A stretch of DNA of 64,000 nucleotides from assembly GCA_964542915.1 (NCBI GenBank), contig CAZIVP010000002.1, positions 508,389 to 572,388 of the forward strand, written 5' to 3'. Positions 7,575-18,907 of this stretch are shown here, piece after piece; within the stretch, counting starts at the first letter, position 1, and the number at the start of each line of letters is the position of its first letter. Below the pieces are notes generated by a model, which made no database searches, was not told the DNA's origin, and was given only the letters and a program-made list of their open reading frames with translations. The position numbers were made by a program, and so were the translations under genes. The DNA is from CAZIVP01 sp964542915 (GTDB lineage Bacteria > Calditrichota > Calditrichia > Calditrichales > Calditrichaceae).

Positions 7575-10508
7575 TTACTTGACGAGCATCATCTTTTTTA
7601 CTTTGTGCTGATGATCGGCCTGGATTCTGTAAAAGTAGAGACCGCTCGATAAACGGGAGCCATCGAATGGAATCTTATGGTATCCTGCCGCACGGGTTCC
7701 TTCGAAAATAACGCCCATACTTTTACCCGTAATGTCATATATTTCAATTCGCACCGAACGTGATTTTGCCAATCCAAAAATTAGATAGGTCGTTGGATTG
7801 AAAGGGTTGGGATAATTTTGATGAACTTCAAACGATTTTGGAATGCCGGATAAACCGGAGGAGGCGATTGCACTCGGTTCAGCAACCTGGACATCGATGG
7901 TGTCCCGATCGAACGCGCCGCTGTCGTCTGTCAATGTCGTGAACAACATATAATCTCCCGGCGTGCCATGTGAATAAATGGTGAGCGTGTCGCTTTCATT
8001 GTCATAAGCATAACTTATGGCCGGATCACTGACGCCGAACGACCAGCTCAAAAGGGAATCAGGCGTATCCACATCCTGAGCATACTGCATCATATACAAC
8101 TTCGTCGAGTCGTTTACTTGCATCGAAACCGTTTCGGGCAAATTGACGATTTCAGGCGCATCGTTACGGTCTTTGACATGAAGCAGAACTTTTGCCGTAT
8201 CCTGTGAACCGTTGCCATCGGTAGCCACATATTCCAGGCTATCCTCGCCGAAAAAATCCGTTTCCGGTACATAGTGTATCGCCGTGTCGCCTTGCACACT
8301 GGCGGCGCCGTTTTGAGGTTGTTTAGAAATTTCCACGATCGTCAGGGTATCGTCGTCTGCATCCTGATCATTTTCCAGAACGTAAACGGTTTTAGATGAA
8401 TCTTCCCATACATCGCTTTCATCATCTACTGCAACGATGGGGTCGTTTGTTGAGCTTATTTCGATATTAACTTTTGCCGTATCCAAACCGCCATTGCCAT
8501 CGCTCACTTCATATTCCAGCGAATCGGAGCCAAAATAATCGGGATCGGGGTCGTACGTAATATCGGATCCGTTATTGGTCACACTGCCGTGTTGGGCATC
8601 GCTTACGATTGCGCTTACGCTTAAGGCGTCATCTTCCGTATCGCTGTCGTTGGCCAGCACATCGATTGTAATGGTACTGTCTTCCTTAGTGGCGGCGGCG
8701 TCGTCCACGGCAACAGGTGCATCGTTAACAGCATTAACAGTAACATCCACCCGGGCGGTATCCCTGCCGCCATTGCCATCATGTACTTCATATTCGAACT
8801 GATCATTGCCGTTGAAGTCGGCATCGGGCGTATAAACCACAATCGTATCCTGATCGGAAACCGATCCATTTGCCGGTTGTGTTATAATTGCACTTATGGT
8901 TAAGTCATCGCTGTCAGGATCGCTGTCATTGCTCAGAACATCGATTTCAACAGATGTGTCTTCGTCGGTCGCGGCATTATCATCCTGGGCCAGCGGTGCG
9001 CTGTTACTGCCGGTCGGAACAAGTTGAAGCGAGTTATATAAATTGACGCGACCCGCACCCATTTTACCGATATACTTGCTGTCGAGGTGATCATCAATAT
9101 TATCGGCGCCGTCATACAGATAGGTCTCCACCTCATCAGCCGACAGATTCAGATCGAGCGACCATATGCCGGCCGCAACGCTGGCTGCAATGGGCGTGGA
9201 CATGGATGTGCCGCTGATGGACGTATATCCGCCATTATTATGGGTGCTGTAAATATTGTCGCCGGGTGCGGAAATATCGACCCAGGTTCCATAGGATGTA
9301 AAACCGGTGGCCGCGTTATCATCGCTTTGCGTAGCGGCGACAGCAATTATATCGTCGCGTCCGGTCATATAATCCGTGCTTTCATCGCCGTTGTTTCCCG
9401 CTGCTTTAAATACCAATCGCAACTTCGGATCTTCCGGGGCCGGATCCGCGCTTCCATATAAAAAGGTGTTGAGCGCATCCACCAGAGGACCGTATTCGGA
9501 AGATCCCCAACTGCAACTGGCCATTTCCGCGTCATTGATTTCGGCATATTCAAAGGCCTGAGCGGCAAAATCCATATTGACATATCCGCCCAGAAAGTCA
9601 TCCCAACCAATACGCAGGGCCATAATTTTAACGCCGTTTCCTTTACCGTTGGCGTCTTCGCCCCAGCCGCCGGAGGCCGAGTTCACGCCCGTGCTATTAT
9701 TATTAACGGCGCCCACATTACCGGCGCAGTGCGTTCCATGGCCATGATGATCGCTTGGATTATTATCCTGAACATCGTAATCGTCGCCCACATCAAAGGA
9801 TTGCGGATTGCCCGTTACAAAATCCCAGCCGACCCAATCGTCGTTATATCCGTTGCCGTCCTCATCAACCAAAGTGTCTGTGTTGGAAAGTTCATCTTCA
9901 TTAATCCACATATTACCGCCGATAGTGGTTCGATCATTCTGGTTGGCTTGTGTACCGGCCAAATCCACATGCCACCATTCAACGCCCGTATCCATTACGG
10001 CAACGACAACCTCTTCGCTGCCCGTACCCACGTCCCAGCCTTCAGGAGCGTCAATATCGGCGTCATTAGACTGATTTAAATGCCATTGTTCGCTGTAGTC
10101 GGGATCATCGGGCGACTTGTAAGCTTTATGAATGGGAATGGGGTCGGCGACCAGAATTTCATTTAACTCTTCATATTCAACCGCCATTGCGGAAACATTA
10201 ACGCCGGCAGGAAAGCGGATTTTATACCACAAACGTAAGGCGCGTTTACTGTCATTTGGTTGACTCGATGCACTTTGGGTAAAGTGCGGATATATGCGAG
10301 AAATACCGTACTCTGCATTTAACTGATCGATTGCTTTGAGGCCGGTTCGACCTTCCTCTAATTGAGTAAAATCCAGTTGCTTGTATGTAGATTCACTGAG
10401 TTTAACGGCAATCTCCGTATCTTTATAGCCGACAAAGGAATCAGCCGCGAATACATTGCCGTAAATTATCAGCGCTAAAAACATCAAGAGCGTCACACTT
10501 TTCTTCAT
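7575..10508 (-). CDS. secreted subtilisin-like serine protease (S8) with cadherin-like repeats and T9SS-type sorting domain
   Basis: 977 aa. Signal peptide 1-21; propeptide about 22-130. The S8 catalytic domain runs from about 140 to 495: Asp173 in VAVMDTGVEWWH, His257 in HGHGTHCAG, oxyanion Asn372 in KAAGNNGD, and Ser435 in SGTSMSTP. It is followed by three tandem repeats of about 95 residues of the form DEDTSVEIDVLSNDSDPDSD (Cadherin_5/Big type, many Asp, probably Ca-binding). A further beta domain, LYMMQYAQDVDTPDSLLSWS, and a C-terminal domain from about 890, NYPNPFNPTTYLIFGL to KKMMLVK, are typical of type A T9SS sorting signals. It is predicted to be secreted by T9SS and surface-bound or released. 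It sits in a single-gene unit closed by the terminator at 7490-7526. Confidence 0.92.
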   Translation of the reverse strand: MKKSVTLLMFLALIIYGNVFAADSFVGYKDTEIAVKLSESTYKQLDFTQLEEGRTGLKAIDQLNAEYGISRIYPHFTQSASSQPNDSKRALRLWYKIRFPAGVNVSAMAVEYEELNEILVADPIPIHKAYKSPDDPDYSEQWHLNQSNDADIDAPEGWDVGTGSEEVVVAVMDTGVEWWHVDLAGTQANQNDRTTIGGNMWINEDELSNTDTLVDEDGNGYNDDWVGWDFVTGNPQSFDVGDDYDVQDNNPSDHHGHGTHCAGNVGAVNNNSTGVNSASGGWGEDANGKGNGVKIMALRIGWDDFLGGYVNMDFAAQAFEYAEINDAEMASCSWGSSEYGPLVDALNTFLYGSADPAPEDPKLRLVFKAAGNNGDESTDYMTGRDDIIAVAATQSDDNAATGFTSYGTWVDISAPGDNIYSTHNNGGYTSISGTSMSTPIAASVAAGIWSLDLNLSADEVETYLYDGADNIDDHLDSKYIGKMGAGRVNLYNSLQLVPTGSNSAPLAQDDNAATDEDTSVEIDVLSNDSDPDSDDLTISAIITQPANGSVSDQDTIVVYTPDADFNGNDQFEYEVHDGNGGRDTARVDVTVNAVNDAPVAVDDAAATKEDSTITIDVLANDSDTEDDALSVSAIVSDAQHGSVTNNGSDITYDPDPDYFGSDSLEYEVSDGNGGLDTAKVNIEISSTNDPIVAVDDESDVWEDSSKTVYVLENDQDADDDTLTIVEISKQPQNGAASVQGDTAIHYVPETDFFGEDSLEYVATDGNGSQDTAKVLLHVKDRNDAPEIVNLPETVSMQVNDSTKLYMMQYAQDVDTPDSLLSWSFGVSDPAISYAYDNESDTLTIYSHGTPGDYMLFTTLTDDSGAFDRDTIDVQVAEPSAIASSGLSGIPKSFEVHQNYPNPFNPTTYLIFGLAKSRSVRIEIYDITGKSMGVIFEGTRAAGYHKIPFDGSRLSSGLYFYRIQADHQHKVKKMMLVK

Positions 10509-10894
10509 ACAAATTTCCCTCCCTGCTTGTTTAAAAGAGATTTTAGTTTGTTAAATTCGTATCTTTTATCATAATTCCATGAACCTGGCAATTTTAAATC
10601 GATTACTGCCATTGCTCCGTTTGACGATTCATGGGCATACGTAAATATATATGTTTGGCCCGGATTCGGCTCCTTAATTTATCATAGATTGCGGCGGAAG
10701 GTTTTATGGAGAAAAATACGGAATTAGCGAAGTGAAGCGGAGTCAACATACAAAATCGATCCTTTATTTTTATCCTAAGTTATCTTTTTTAAAGCCACTG
10801 ACAAATTTAAATATGAATTGTATGAAATCCTCGCTTACTGCAAAAACAAAGACGCCGACCGTAACTGAATCGGCCGGCGTCTTTAAACGATGAT
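10509..10894. other. intergenic region between two secreted-protein genes
   Basis: 386 bp without a supported gene. It should hold the promoter of the protease gene (just above 10508) and contains the terminator of the upstream ASPIC gene at 10842-10884. I see nothing else that I can name. Confidence 0.6.
10842..10884 (-). terminator. Rho-independent terminator of the FG-GAP/ASPIC gene
   Basis: Inverted repeat AAAGACGCCGACCG / CGGCCGGCGTCTTT (14 positions, one mismatch) with a 9-base loop, followed on the minus strand by TGTTTTTG. It lies directly after the stop of the gene at 10895. Confidence 0.8.
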
Positions 10895-13321
<2,427 letters not shown>

Positions 13322-13862
13322 TATTCCTCCCGATGCATTTCTAAGTGGTCATTCAGGTTTTTTTTGATTTATTATATAGCTTGAATATCATTTACAAAGC
13401 GAAATTCTATCGTGTTTTACATCACATTCAACTTACATCGTGCCGTTTGTTGCTTTTGGTTTCGGCAACTGCGCTATACTTTCCGGGAAAAGACACTTTC
13501 AATCTTAATCATCGTATATGCCACCTACAAACGGAATGCGTATGGCAATTAGTCCTGAAATCTGTTTTCGTTCAGACTTCAAACGTTAAACGGACCCGAT
13601 GCCGGCTCATCATAATAGACATTAATCCCTATCTTGATTTGCAGAGGATCCCTCGGTATTTAATTCTTACATTAATATATTCAAATTTTAAACCATACCC
13701 GCTTTCATCCTGTGTTCCAACTTTGCCGACCTTCAGAGCTTTTTAACTTTTTTCATTGCAATTTTAATCTTTCCTTCTTATACTCTTTAATAAGTTAATG
13801 ACTTATAATAGAACAATAATTAGATTCATGCTTATAAACGCTTAAAGATAAGTTTTTTACTT
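13322..13862. other. divergent intergenic region
   Basis: 541 bp between the minus-strand ASPIC gene and plus-strand satD-like gene; it must carry both promoters. A TATAAT hexamer at 13804-13809 is a possible -10 element for the plus-strand operon, but no good -35 is seen at the expected distance. No gene is supported here. Confidence 0.5.
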
Positions 13863-14498
13863 ATGGGGCCAACATATTTAGTCATTATCGGTGACATAGT
13901 TCATTCCCGCTCTTTACAGAACCGCTACCGGTTGCAAACTCAATTTGAGCAACATTTAAAAGAGGTTCAATCCAAATATAACAAAGATTGCGTTTCACCG
14001 CTCACGTTAACCATCGGCGATGAATTTCAAACCGTATTGCAAACGACCGGCCGGATGTTTGCTATGTTGCAGGCCATTGAAATCAGCACAAAAGAATTCG
14101 CTATGCGCTTCGGATTTGGCGCCGGCGGCATAAATACCGCCATCAATCGCAAAAGAGCCATTGGTATGGACGGACCCGCGTTTCACTCCGCAAGGCAGGC
14201 CATTGAAGAAGCAAAAAGGATGGGTTACAACTACTATTTTAATGGAGGGGACGAAACGAACGAGCGTCGTATCAATATACTTCTTGAATGGATTGGCGTT
14301 ACATGGCAGCGCTGGACTTATGAAAAGAAAAAAATTCTGCATTACAACCGGCAGGGCTGGACGCAGCAGAAGATCGCGAAGGAGCTTAGCATGTCGCAGT
14401 CTGCCATTTCACAGCATATTAACGCTCCCTATTTTAAATTAACGGAACAGACACAACATCTTATCGAAGAAGATCTCGAACGATTAATTCAACGGTAG
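13863..14498 (+). CDS. SatD family protein with C-terminal helix-turn-helix
   Basis: 211 aa. The N-terminal part, YLVIIGDIVHSRSLQNRYRL, then LTLTIGDEFQTVLQTTGRMF and FGFGAGGINTAINRKRAIGM-DGPAFHSAR, is the SatD family (PF16264) pattern, named from a Streptococcus acid-tolerance locus. The C-terminal 60 residues, NRQGWTQQKIAKELSMSQSA-ISQHI, form a Fis/LuxR-like helix-turn-helix. A sequence-specific DNA- or nucleotide-dependent regulatory role is plausible, but the biochemistry of SatD is unknown. The next gene, four bases on, encodes a DUF3307 membrane protein, the usual SatD partner. Confidence 0.82.
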   Translation: MGPTYLVIIGDIVHSRSLQNRYRLQTQFEQHLKEVQSKYNKDCVSPLTLTIGDEFQTVLQTTGRMFAMLQAIEISTKEFAMRFGFGAGGINTAINRKRAIGMDGPAFHSARQAIEEAKRMGYNYYFNGGDETNERRINILLEWIGVTWQRWTYEKKKILHYNRQGWTQQKIAKELSMSQSAISQHINAPYFKLTEQTQHLIEEDLERLIQR

Positions 14499-14502
14499 TA
14501 CA

Positions 14503-15261
14503 ATGGCTTATATTATCTTACTTTACATAACCGTATATCTGAGCGGAAGACTCTTTTTTTATGACATCGAAACGATACTCGAAGCAGAGCCGACCCTCAA
14601 TTTGAAACGCAACTGGCGGCTGGTCTGGTCTTCCTTATTTATCTTCTTTGCACCCGGTTTACTATCCTTTTTGAGTTTAGCGGGCTTGCATGTTTTACAC
14701 GTTCTGTTCGATTCCTATTTTAAATCCATAAATCGCAGCAGAGCACCGTATGCTTACCTGCTTCATCTCATCATTGTATTCCTTATCATACCGGGTATTC
14801 TTTATTTTATCTTGCCTCACCGGGTCATGATAACGAACCCAATCCAGGACGCTATCGCCGCGTTTACTGTATTCTGTGCCGCCTGTCCCGGCGCTCCCCG
14901 TGCGCTTCTTATCCTTTCGGGTTTTCTGTTTACACTCAAAGAAGGAACCATCATCATCCGTTTAATTCTAAACCGTATAAAAGCCGTCCCCGCTGACAAT
15001 CCGAAAGAACAAACACAGGATGAAGCCGAATACGAACGCGGTCGGCTCATCGGAATACTCGAACGTACGTTTGTATATTTTCTCATTTTGTTTGACCAAA
15101 TAGGGGGCATTGCCGTTATCATTGCTTTAAAATCCCTGGCGCGCTTTAATAAGTTAAATGACAAAACCTTTGCCGAGTATTTTTTAATCGGTTCGCTATT
15201 ATCATTGCTCGTCGCCTCGGCTCCGGCGGTTATCGTGCTATTATTGCTAACAATCCTTTGA
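14503..15261 (+). CDS. DUF3307-type membrane protein
   Basis: 252 aa with about six hydrophobic segments. The C-terminal pattern GRLIGILERTFVYFLILFDQ followed by IALKSLARFNKLNDKTFAEY and FLIGSLLSLL is the characteristic end of DUF3307 proteins (GxxIGxLER ... KSxxRF ... AEYxLIGTLxS). The usual N-terminal His/Asp motif is degenerate (GLHVLHVLFDSYFKS). Genes of this family are typically paired with satD, as here, with a 4-bp gap. Integral inner-membrane protein of unknown function. Confidence 0.78.
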   Translation: MAYIILLYITVYLSGRLFFYDIETILEAEPTLNLKRNWRLVWSSLFIFFAPGLLSFLSLAGLHVLHVLFDSYFKSINRSRAPYAYLLHLIIVFLIIPGILYFILPHRVMITNPIQDAIAAFTVFCAACPGAPRALLILSGFLFTLKEGTIIIRLILNRIKAVPADNPKEQTQDEAEYERGRLIGILERTFVYFLILFDQIGGIAVIIALKSLARFNKLNDKTFAEYFLIGSLLSLLVASAPAVIVLLLLTIL

Positions 15262-15384
15262 GTTTCCCGTTTTTTTTAGTCTATCATTCAATTCTATGCT
15301 TGCACATTACACACTCCGTACACTATCTTAATTCTTAAATGAACATTTTCGACCATTGCAGAGATAGAAACGGATGTTTGTATA

Positions 15385-16002
15385 ATGCCAAATCCAAAGA
15401 ACCCCAACCATCAAGTCGCATTGAATGCAGACAAATGGGTTGATGAATACGGCGACTATCTTTATCGTTACGCACTTATTCGCGTTAACAATAAAAAGAT
15501 AGCCGAAGATTTGGTGCAGGAAACGTTTCTATCGGCGTTAAAAGCGAAAGATCGCTTTGAGGGCCAAAGTTCGGAACGCACCTGGTTCACAACCATCCTC
15601 AAAAATAAAATTATCGATTATTACCGGCGCGCCGAACATCAGTACAGGGAATACCCCGACAAACAGCAGGACGATCCGGAAGAAAGCGACTTTCAGCAAG
15701 AGGGCGAGATGCCGGGTTTCTGGCGCATCAACAAAGCGCCGGAGGATTGGGGCGAACATCCGGAAGAGGCCCTGCATCAAAAAGAGTTTATGCGAATCCT
15801 TCAAGAATGCATTGCAGAACTACCCAAGCGTTTGGCGCGCGTATTTACCTTAAGAGAAATTGACCAGGAGGATTCGGACGCCATTTGTAAGCAACTTGAA
15901 ATCACCTCGTCTAACCTCTGGGTCATGTTGCATCGCGCCCGGCATCAATTGCGAAAATGCCTGGAAATCAACTGGTTTGGAATGAAACCCGAAAGCGTAT
16001 AG
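15385..16002 (+). CDS. ECF sigma-70 family sigma factor
   Basis: 205 aa. Region 2 spans about 15-80 (YLYRYALIRVNNKKIAEDLV-QETF, then ERTWFTTILKNKIIDYYRR). A long acidic linker (about 85-130) follows, then region 4 (about 135-195: CIAELPKRLARVFTLREIDQ, then SSNLWVMLHRARHQLRKCLE). The end CLEINWF and the SSNLWVMLHRAR motif match the TIGR02943-type group of ECF sigma factors. Eleven bases after its stop begins a small zinc-finger anti-sigma gene, giving a standard sigma/anti-sigma pair. Confidence 0.9.
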   Translation: MPNPKNPNHQVALNADKWVDEYGDYLYRYALIRVNNKKIAEDLVQETFLSALKAKDRFEGQSSERTWFTTILKNKIIDYYRRAEHQYREYPDKQQDDPEESDFQQEGEMPGFWRINKAPEDWGEHPEEALHQKEFMRILQECIAELPKRLARVFTLREIDQEDSDAICKQLEITSSNLWVMLHRARHQLRKCLEINWFGMKPESV

Positions 16003-16013
16003 GCTTTTATATT

Positions 16014-16331
16014 ATGAACAAATCCGTACCGAAACTCCTTATGAAAATCATGATGAAAATGACGCCCACCTGCGAGGTGGTCGCTTATAAAGTTTCTGAA
16101 GCAATGGATCATAAACTATCCCTATGGGATCGCATCCGTGTTAACGTCCACTTAATGGGCTGTCATCTCTGCAACCGTTATCGGGAACAACTCCTTGCGC
16201 TACGTAAAATGCTCCACTCCTATTCCGACCAAATCAAAGCCATGGAAAACGATTCTTCCATTCAATTGGAAACCAAAACCAAAGAACGCATCAAGGAAAG
16301 GATATATAAAGAAACCGATAACGATGGGTAA
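16014..16331 (+). CDS. small zinc-finger anti-sigma factor (zf-HC2 type)
   Basis: 105 aa from the ATG at 16014; the longer frame starting at 15957 overlaps the sigma gene and lacks support. The motif HLMGCHLC (His-x3-Cys-x2-Cys) with the earlier Cys in TPTCEVV is the ZAS zinc-binding pattern of anti-sigma factors. No membrane segment follows, so it is a soluble form. The C-terminal half is charged and helical. It would bind and hold the ECF sigma factor encoded 11 bp upstream, perhaps releasing it on oxidation of the zinc site (known for some ZAS proteins, inferred here). Confidence 0.8.
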   Translation: MNKSVPKLLMKIMMKMTPTCEVVAYKVSEAMDHKLSLWDRIRVNVHLMGCHLCNRYREQLLALRKMLHSYSDQIKAMENDSSIQLETKTKERIKERIYKETDNDG

Positions 16332-16502
16332 CATTTATATGCGTTTCAAACGTTTCTTTAACCAGATCCTCTCTTAAACTTGATTCGATATATCATCCTC
16401 TACTGTTTATCCTGAATTCCAAAACCGCGCCCGATGTAAGTTTTTAGGTCGTTTTCCGTCCACTATTGTAGTATAAAAAAATACATAAGAGAGTGACACA
16501 CA

Positions 16503-17552
16503 ATGATCGATCGGAACAAATTGAAGCGTTCTCTTACCTACATGTATTTGGACGGAATTCCCAAAGAAATTGTACGATCAATTTATGCCTTCTATAAAAA
16601 TGAAAATCTGAATGTTGTCCATCATTTAAATCCCAATTACTTTAAAGATAAATTGCGATGGAACCGGTCGGTGTTGTTTAAAGTATTGGTATCCGGTCTA
16701 TTGCACGAACTATTTGAAATGCACTGGGAAGTCAATTGTCCTTATTGCAATAGTAGCATTAATCGTTTTCATAAGCTAAAGGACTTGAACGATTCTGATT
16801 ATTGCCCGGAGTGCCAAATGGGTTTCCACAATCATGCTGATCATAATATCTTCGTAACCGTCTCGATACACAAAAATCTACTAAAAGAAAAGATGGAGCA
16901 TTCGTTACATAAAGGACAGAAAGATAACCATCCTGCTTTAAATGCGATCGAATTAATAGCATATCCGCCGTTCAGAGAGCACTTCACGGCTGAAGTGCCC
17001 AGATTGGATCAATCCATCCGTTTACGCTCAGTAACAGTCATGTTTACGGATTTAATCCAATCCACGGCGCTCTATCACTCCATGGGGGATATGAACGCCT
17101 ACGCCTTTGTTCAGTCGCACTTTAATGTCATGTTTCAACATATTATCGAACAAACAGGCGGTATTATAAAAACAATCGGCGATGCCGTTATGGCCGTCTT
17201 TCAGGATGGCGAGCAGGCCTTGAAAGCTTCATTATTACTCAAAGACGCCGTTAACAACCTCCTGCAAGAAAATAAAATGCAGGGTAAAAGCGGTTTAAAA
17301 ATCGGGTTAAGCCGCGGTACGGCGTTAATTGTAAACTTAAATGAAGCCCCTGATTTGTTTGGAACAACTGTTAATTTAGCGGCGCGCATTGTCTCATTGG
17401 CCGATAACTCTTGTATAGCCATTACTTCAACCTTACTGGAACGGGTTGAAATAAAACAATTTATTAAATCACATAATCTCAATGTGAAGAGTAATAAAAC
17501 ACGGCTTAAAGGATTCCCCTCTAAAATCAAAGTGCATATGCTTTGTTTTTAA
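16503..17552 (+). CDS. class III adenylate cyclase with N-terminal zinc-ribbon region
   Basis: 349 aa. The N-terminal 160 residues include CPYC (about 80) and CPEC (about 101), a likely zinc ribbon, followed by a FVTVSIHKNL strand. The cyclase domain occupies about 170-345: first metal Asp in VTVMFTDLIQST, second in KTIGDAVMAVF, and transition-state residues in FGTTVNLAARI. The Lys of IIKTIGD and the Asp of PDLFG suit adenine rather than guanine, so cAMP is the likely product. It is soluble, with no transmembrane segment. It follows the sigma/anti-sigma pair after a 170-bp gap and may be a separate unit. The input sensed by the zinc ribbon is unknown. Confidence 0.85.
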   Translation: MIDRNKLKRSLTYMYLDGIPKEIVRSIYAFYKNENLNVVHHLNPNYFKDKLRWNRSVLFKVLVSGLLHELFEMHWEVNCPYCNSSINRFHKLKDLNDSDYCPECQMGFHNHADHNIFVTVSIHKNLLKEKMEHSLHKGQKDNHPALNAIELIAYPPFREHFTAEVPRLDQSIRLRSVTVMFTDLIQSTALYHSMGDMNAYAFVQSHFNVMFQHIIEQTGGIIKTIGDAVMAVFQDGEQALKASLLLKDAVNNLLQENKMQGKSGLKIGLSRGTALIVNLNEAPDLFGTTVNLAARIVSLADNSCIAITSTLLERVEIKQFIKSHNLNVKSNKTRLKGFPSKIKVHMLCF

Positions 17553-17594
17553 GGCCTGTCCCCGATCATTAAAAACGTTTATACTAATGAATTT

Positions 17595-18851
17595 TCAGGT
17601 GCCCATTTCCCACGAGGCCAGATAGCGTTTCTGTTCCTCGGTGAGTTCATCGATGGTAATGCCCATAGATTTTAACTTGGCGTGTGCGATCCACTCTTCA
17701 ATTTCTTCCGGTACTTCATGTACGGCCGCCGGCAACTCATGCTGCACCATATATTCCGTAGTCAGCGCCTGCGTGGCGAAACTCATATCCATAACCGAGG
17801 CCGGGTGTCCTTCCGCCGCTGCCAGATTGATCAAACGGCCATTGGCCAGCAGAAAAATTTTACGCCCGTCCGGCATGGTATATTCATCCACATTATCGCG
17901 GATTTGTTCGCGTTTGCTTTTGGCCATGGCTTCCAGTTCATCGATATTGATCTCCACATTGAAATGGCCGCTGTTCGCAACGATGGCGCCGTCCTTCATG
18001 ACCTCGAAATGTTCGCGCCGGATGACGTGAATGTCGCCGGTAATCGTAACGAACAGATCGCCCACTTTTGCAGCCTCATTCATCGGCATCACCCAGAATC
18101 CGTCCATGGCCGCTTCCAACGCTTTGATAGGGTGGACTTCCGTAACGATCACATTGGCGCCCATGCCTTTCATTCGCAGGGCAAACCCCTTTCCGCACCA
18201 ACCGTATCCGGCTACCACCACTTTTTTACCGGCCACCAGAAAATCGGTGGCGCGGATGATGCCGTCCACGGTGGATTGACCTGTGCCGTAACGGTTATCG
18301 AATAAGTATTTGGTTTCGGCGTCGTTGACGGCAAATACGGGGATTTTCAGAGCGCCGTCTTTGTGCATGGCACGCAGGCGTATAATGCCCGTTGTCGTCT
18401 CTTCCAAGGAACCCACCACCTGTTTGGCTTTTTCCGGGTAGTCGGAATGCAAGGTGGAAACCAGATCGGCGCCGTCGTCCATCGTTACGACAGGATTATG
18501 TTCGAGTGCGGTGCGAATGTGGTCGTAATACGTTTTGTTGTCTTCGCCGCGAATTGCAAATACCGATATATCAAAATCTTTAACGAGCGATGCGGCCACA
18601 TCGTCCTGCGTACTGAGGGGGTTGGAAGCAACCAGCACCAGGTCGGCGCCGCCTGCCTTAAGCGTTCGGGCCAGGTTGGCCGTTTCCGCTGTTACGTGCA
18701 AGCAGGCCGACATTTTGCGACCTTCCAGGGGGCGTTCTTTCTCAAACCGCTCGCGCACGGTATTTAATACCGGCATATCATTATCCGCCCAGTCGATTCG
18801 CTTTTTGCCCTGTGCAGCTAACTCGATATTACGAATGTGATGTTTTACCAT
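17595..18851 (-). CDS. ahcY: S-adenosylhomocysteine hydrolase, short archaeal/Thermotoga type
   Basis: 418 aa. It cleaves SAH (or S-inosylhomocysteine in some archaea) to homocysteine and the nucleoside using bound NAD. Motifs: VTAETANLARTLKAGGADL, SLEETTTGIIRLRAM, substrate Lys and Asp in VNDAETKYLFDNRYG, the NAD Rossmann loop VVAGYGWCGKGFA, and SGHFNVEINIDEL. It lacks the insert of about 40 residues and the C-terminal HYRY tail of the usual bacterial and eukaryal enzyme, ending LASWEMGT, as archaeal and Thermotoga enzymes do. It is 57 bp after the sigma-methyltransferase gene on the same strand, forming a two-gene unit. A second, long-type ahcY lies at 38053-39474. Confidence 0.93.
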   Translation of the reverse strand: MVKHHIRNIELAAQGKKRIDWADNDMPVLNTVRERFEKERPLEGRKMSACLHVTAETANLARTLKAGGADLVLVASNPLSTQDDVAASLVKDFDISVFAIRGEDNKTYYDHIRTALEHNPVVTMDDGADLVSTLHSDYPEKAKQVVGSLEETTTGIIRLRAMHKDGALKIPVFAVNDAETKYLFDNRYGTGQSTVDGIIRATDFLVAGKKVVVAGYGWCGKGFALRMKGMGANVIVTEVHPIKALEAAMDGFWVMPMNEAAKVGDLFVTITGDIHVIRREHFEVMKDGAIVANSGHFNVEINIDELEAMAKSKREQIRDNVDEYTMPDGRKIFLLANGRLINLAAAEGHPASVMDMSFATQALTTEYMVQHELPAAVHEVPEEIEEWIAHAKLKSMGITIDELTEEQKRYLASWEMGT

Positions 18852-18907
18852 TCCTCTTCCTCCCTATTTATTTAATTTCCAATTGTATTAAAAACATTTC
18901 AACGTTG

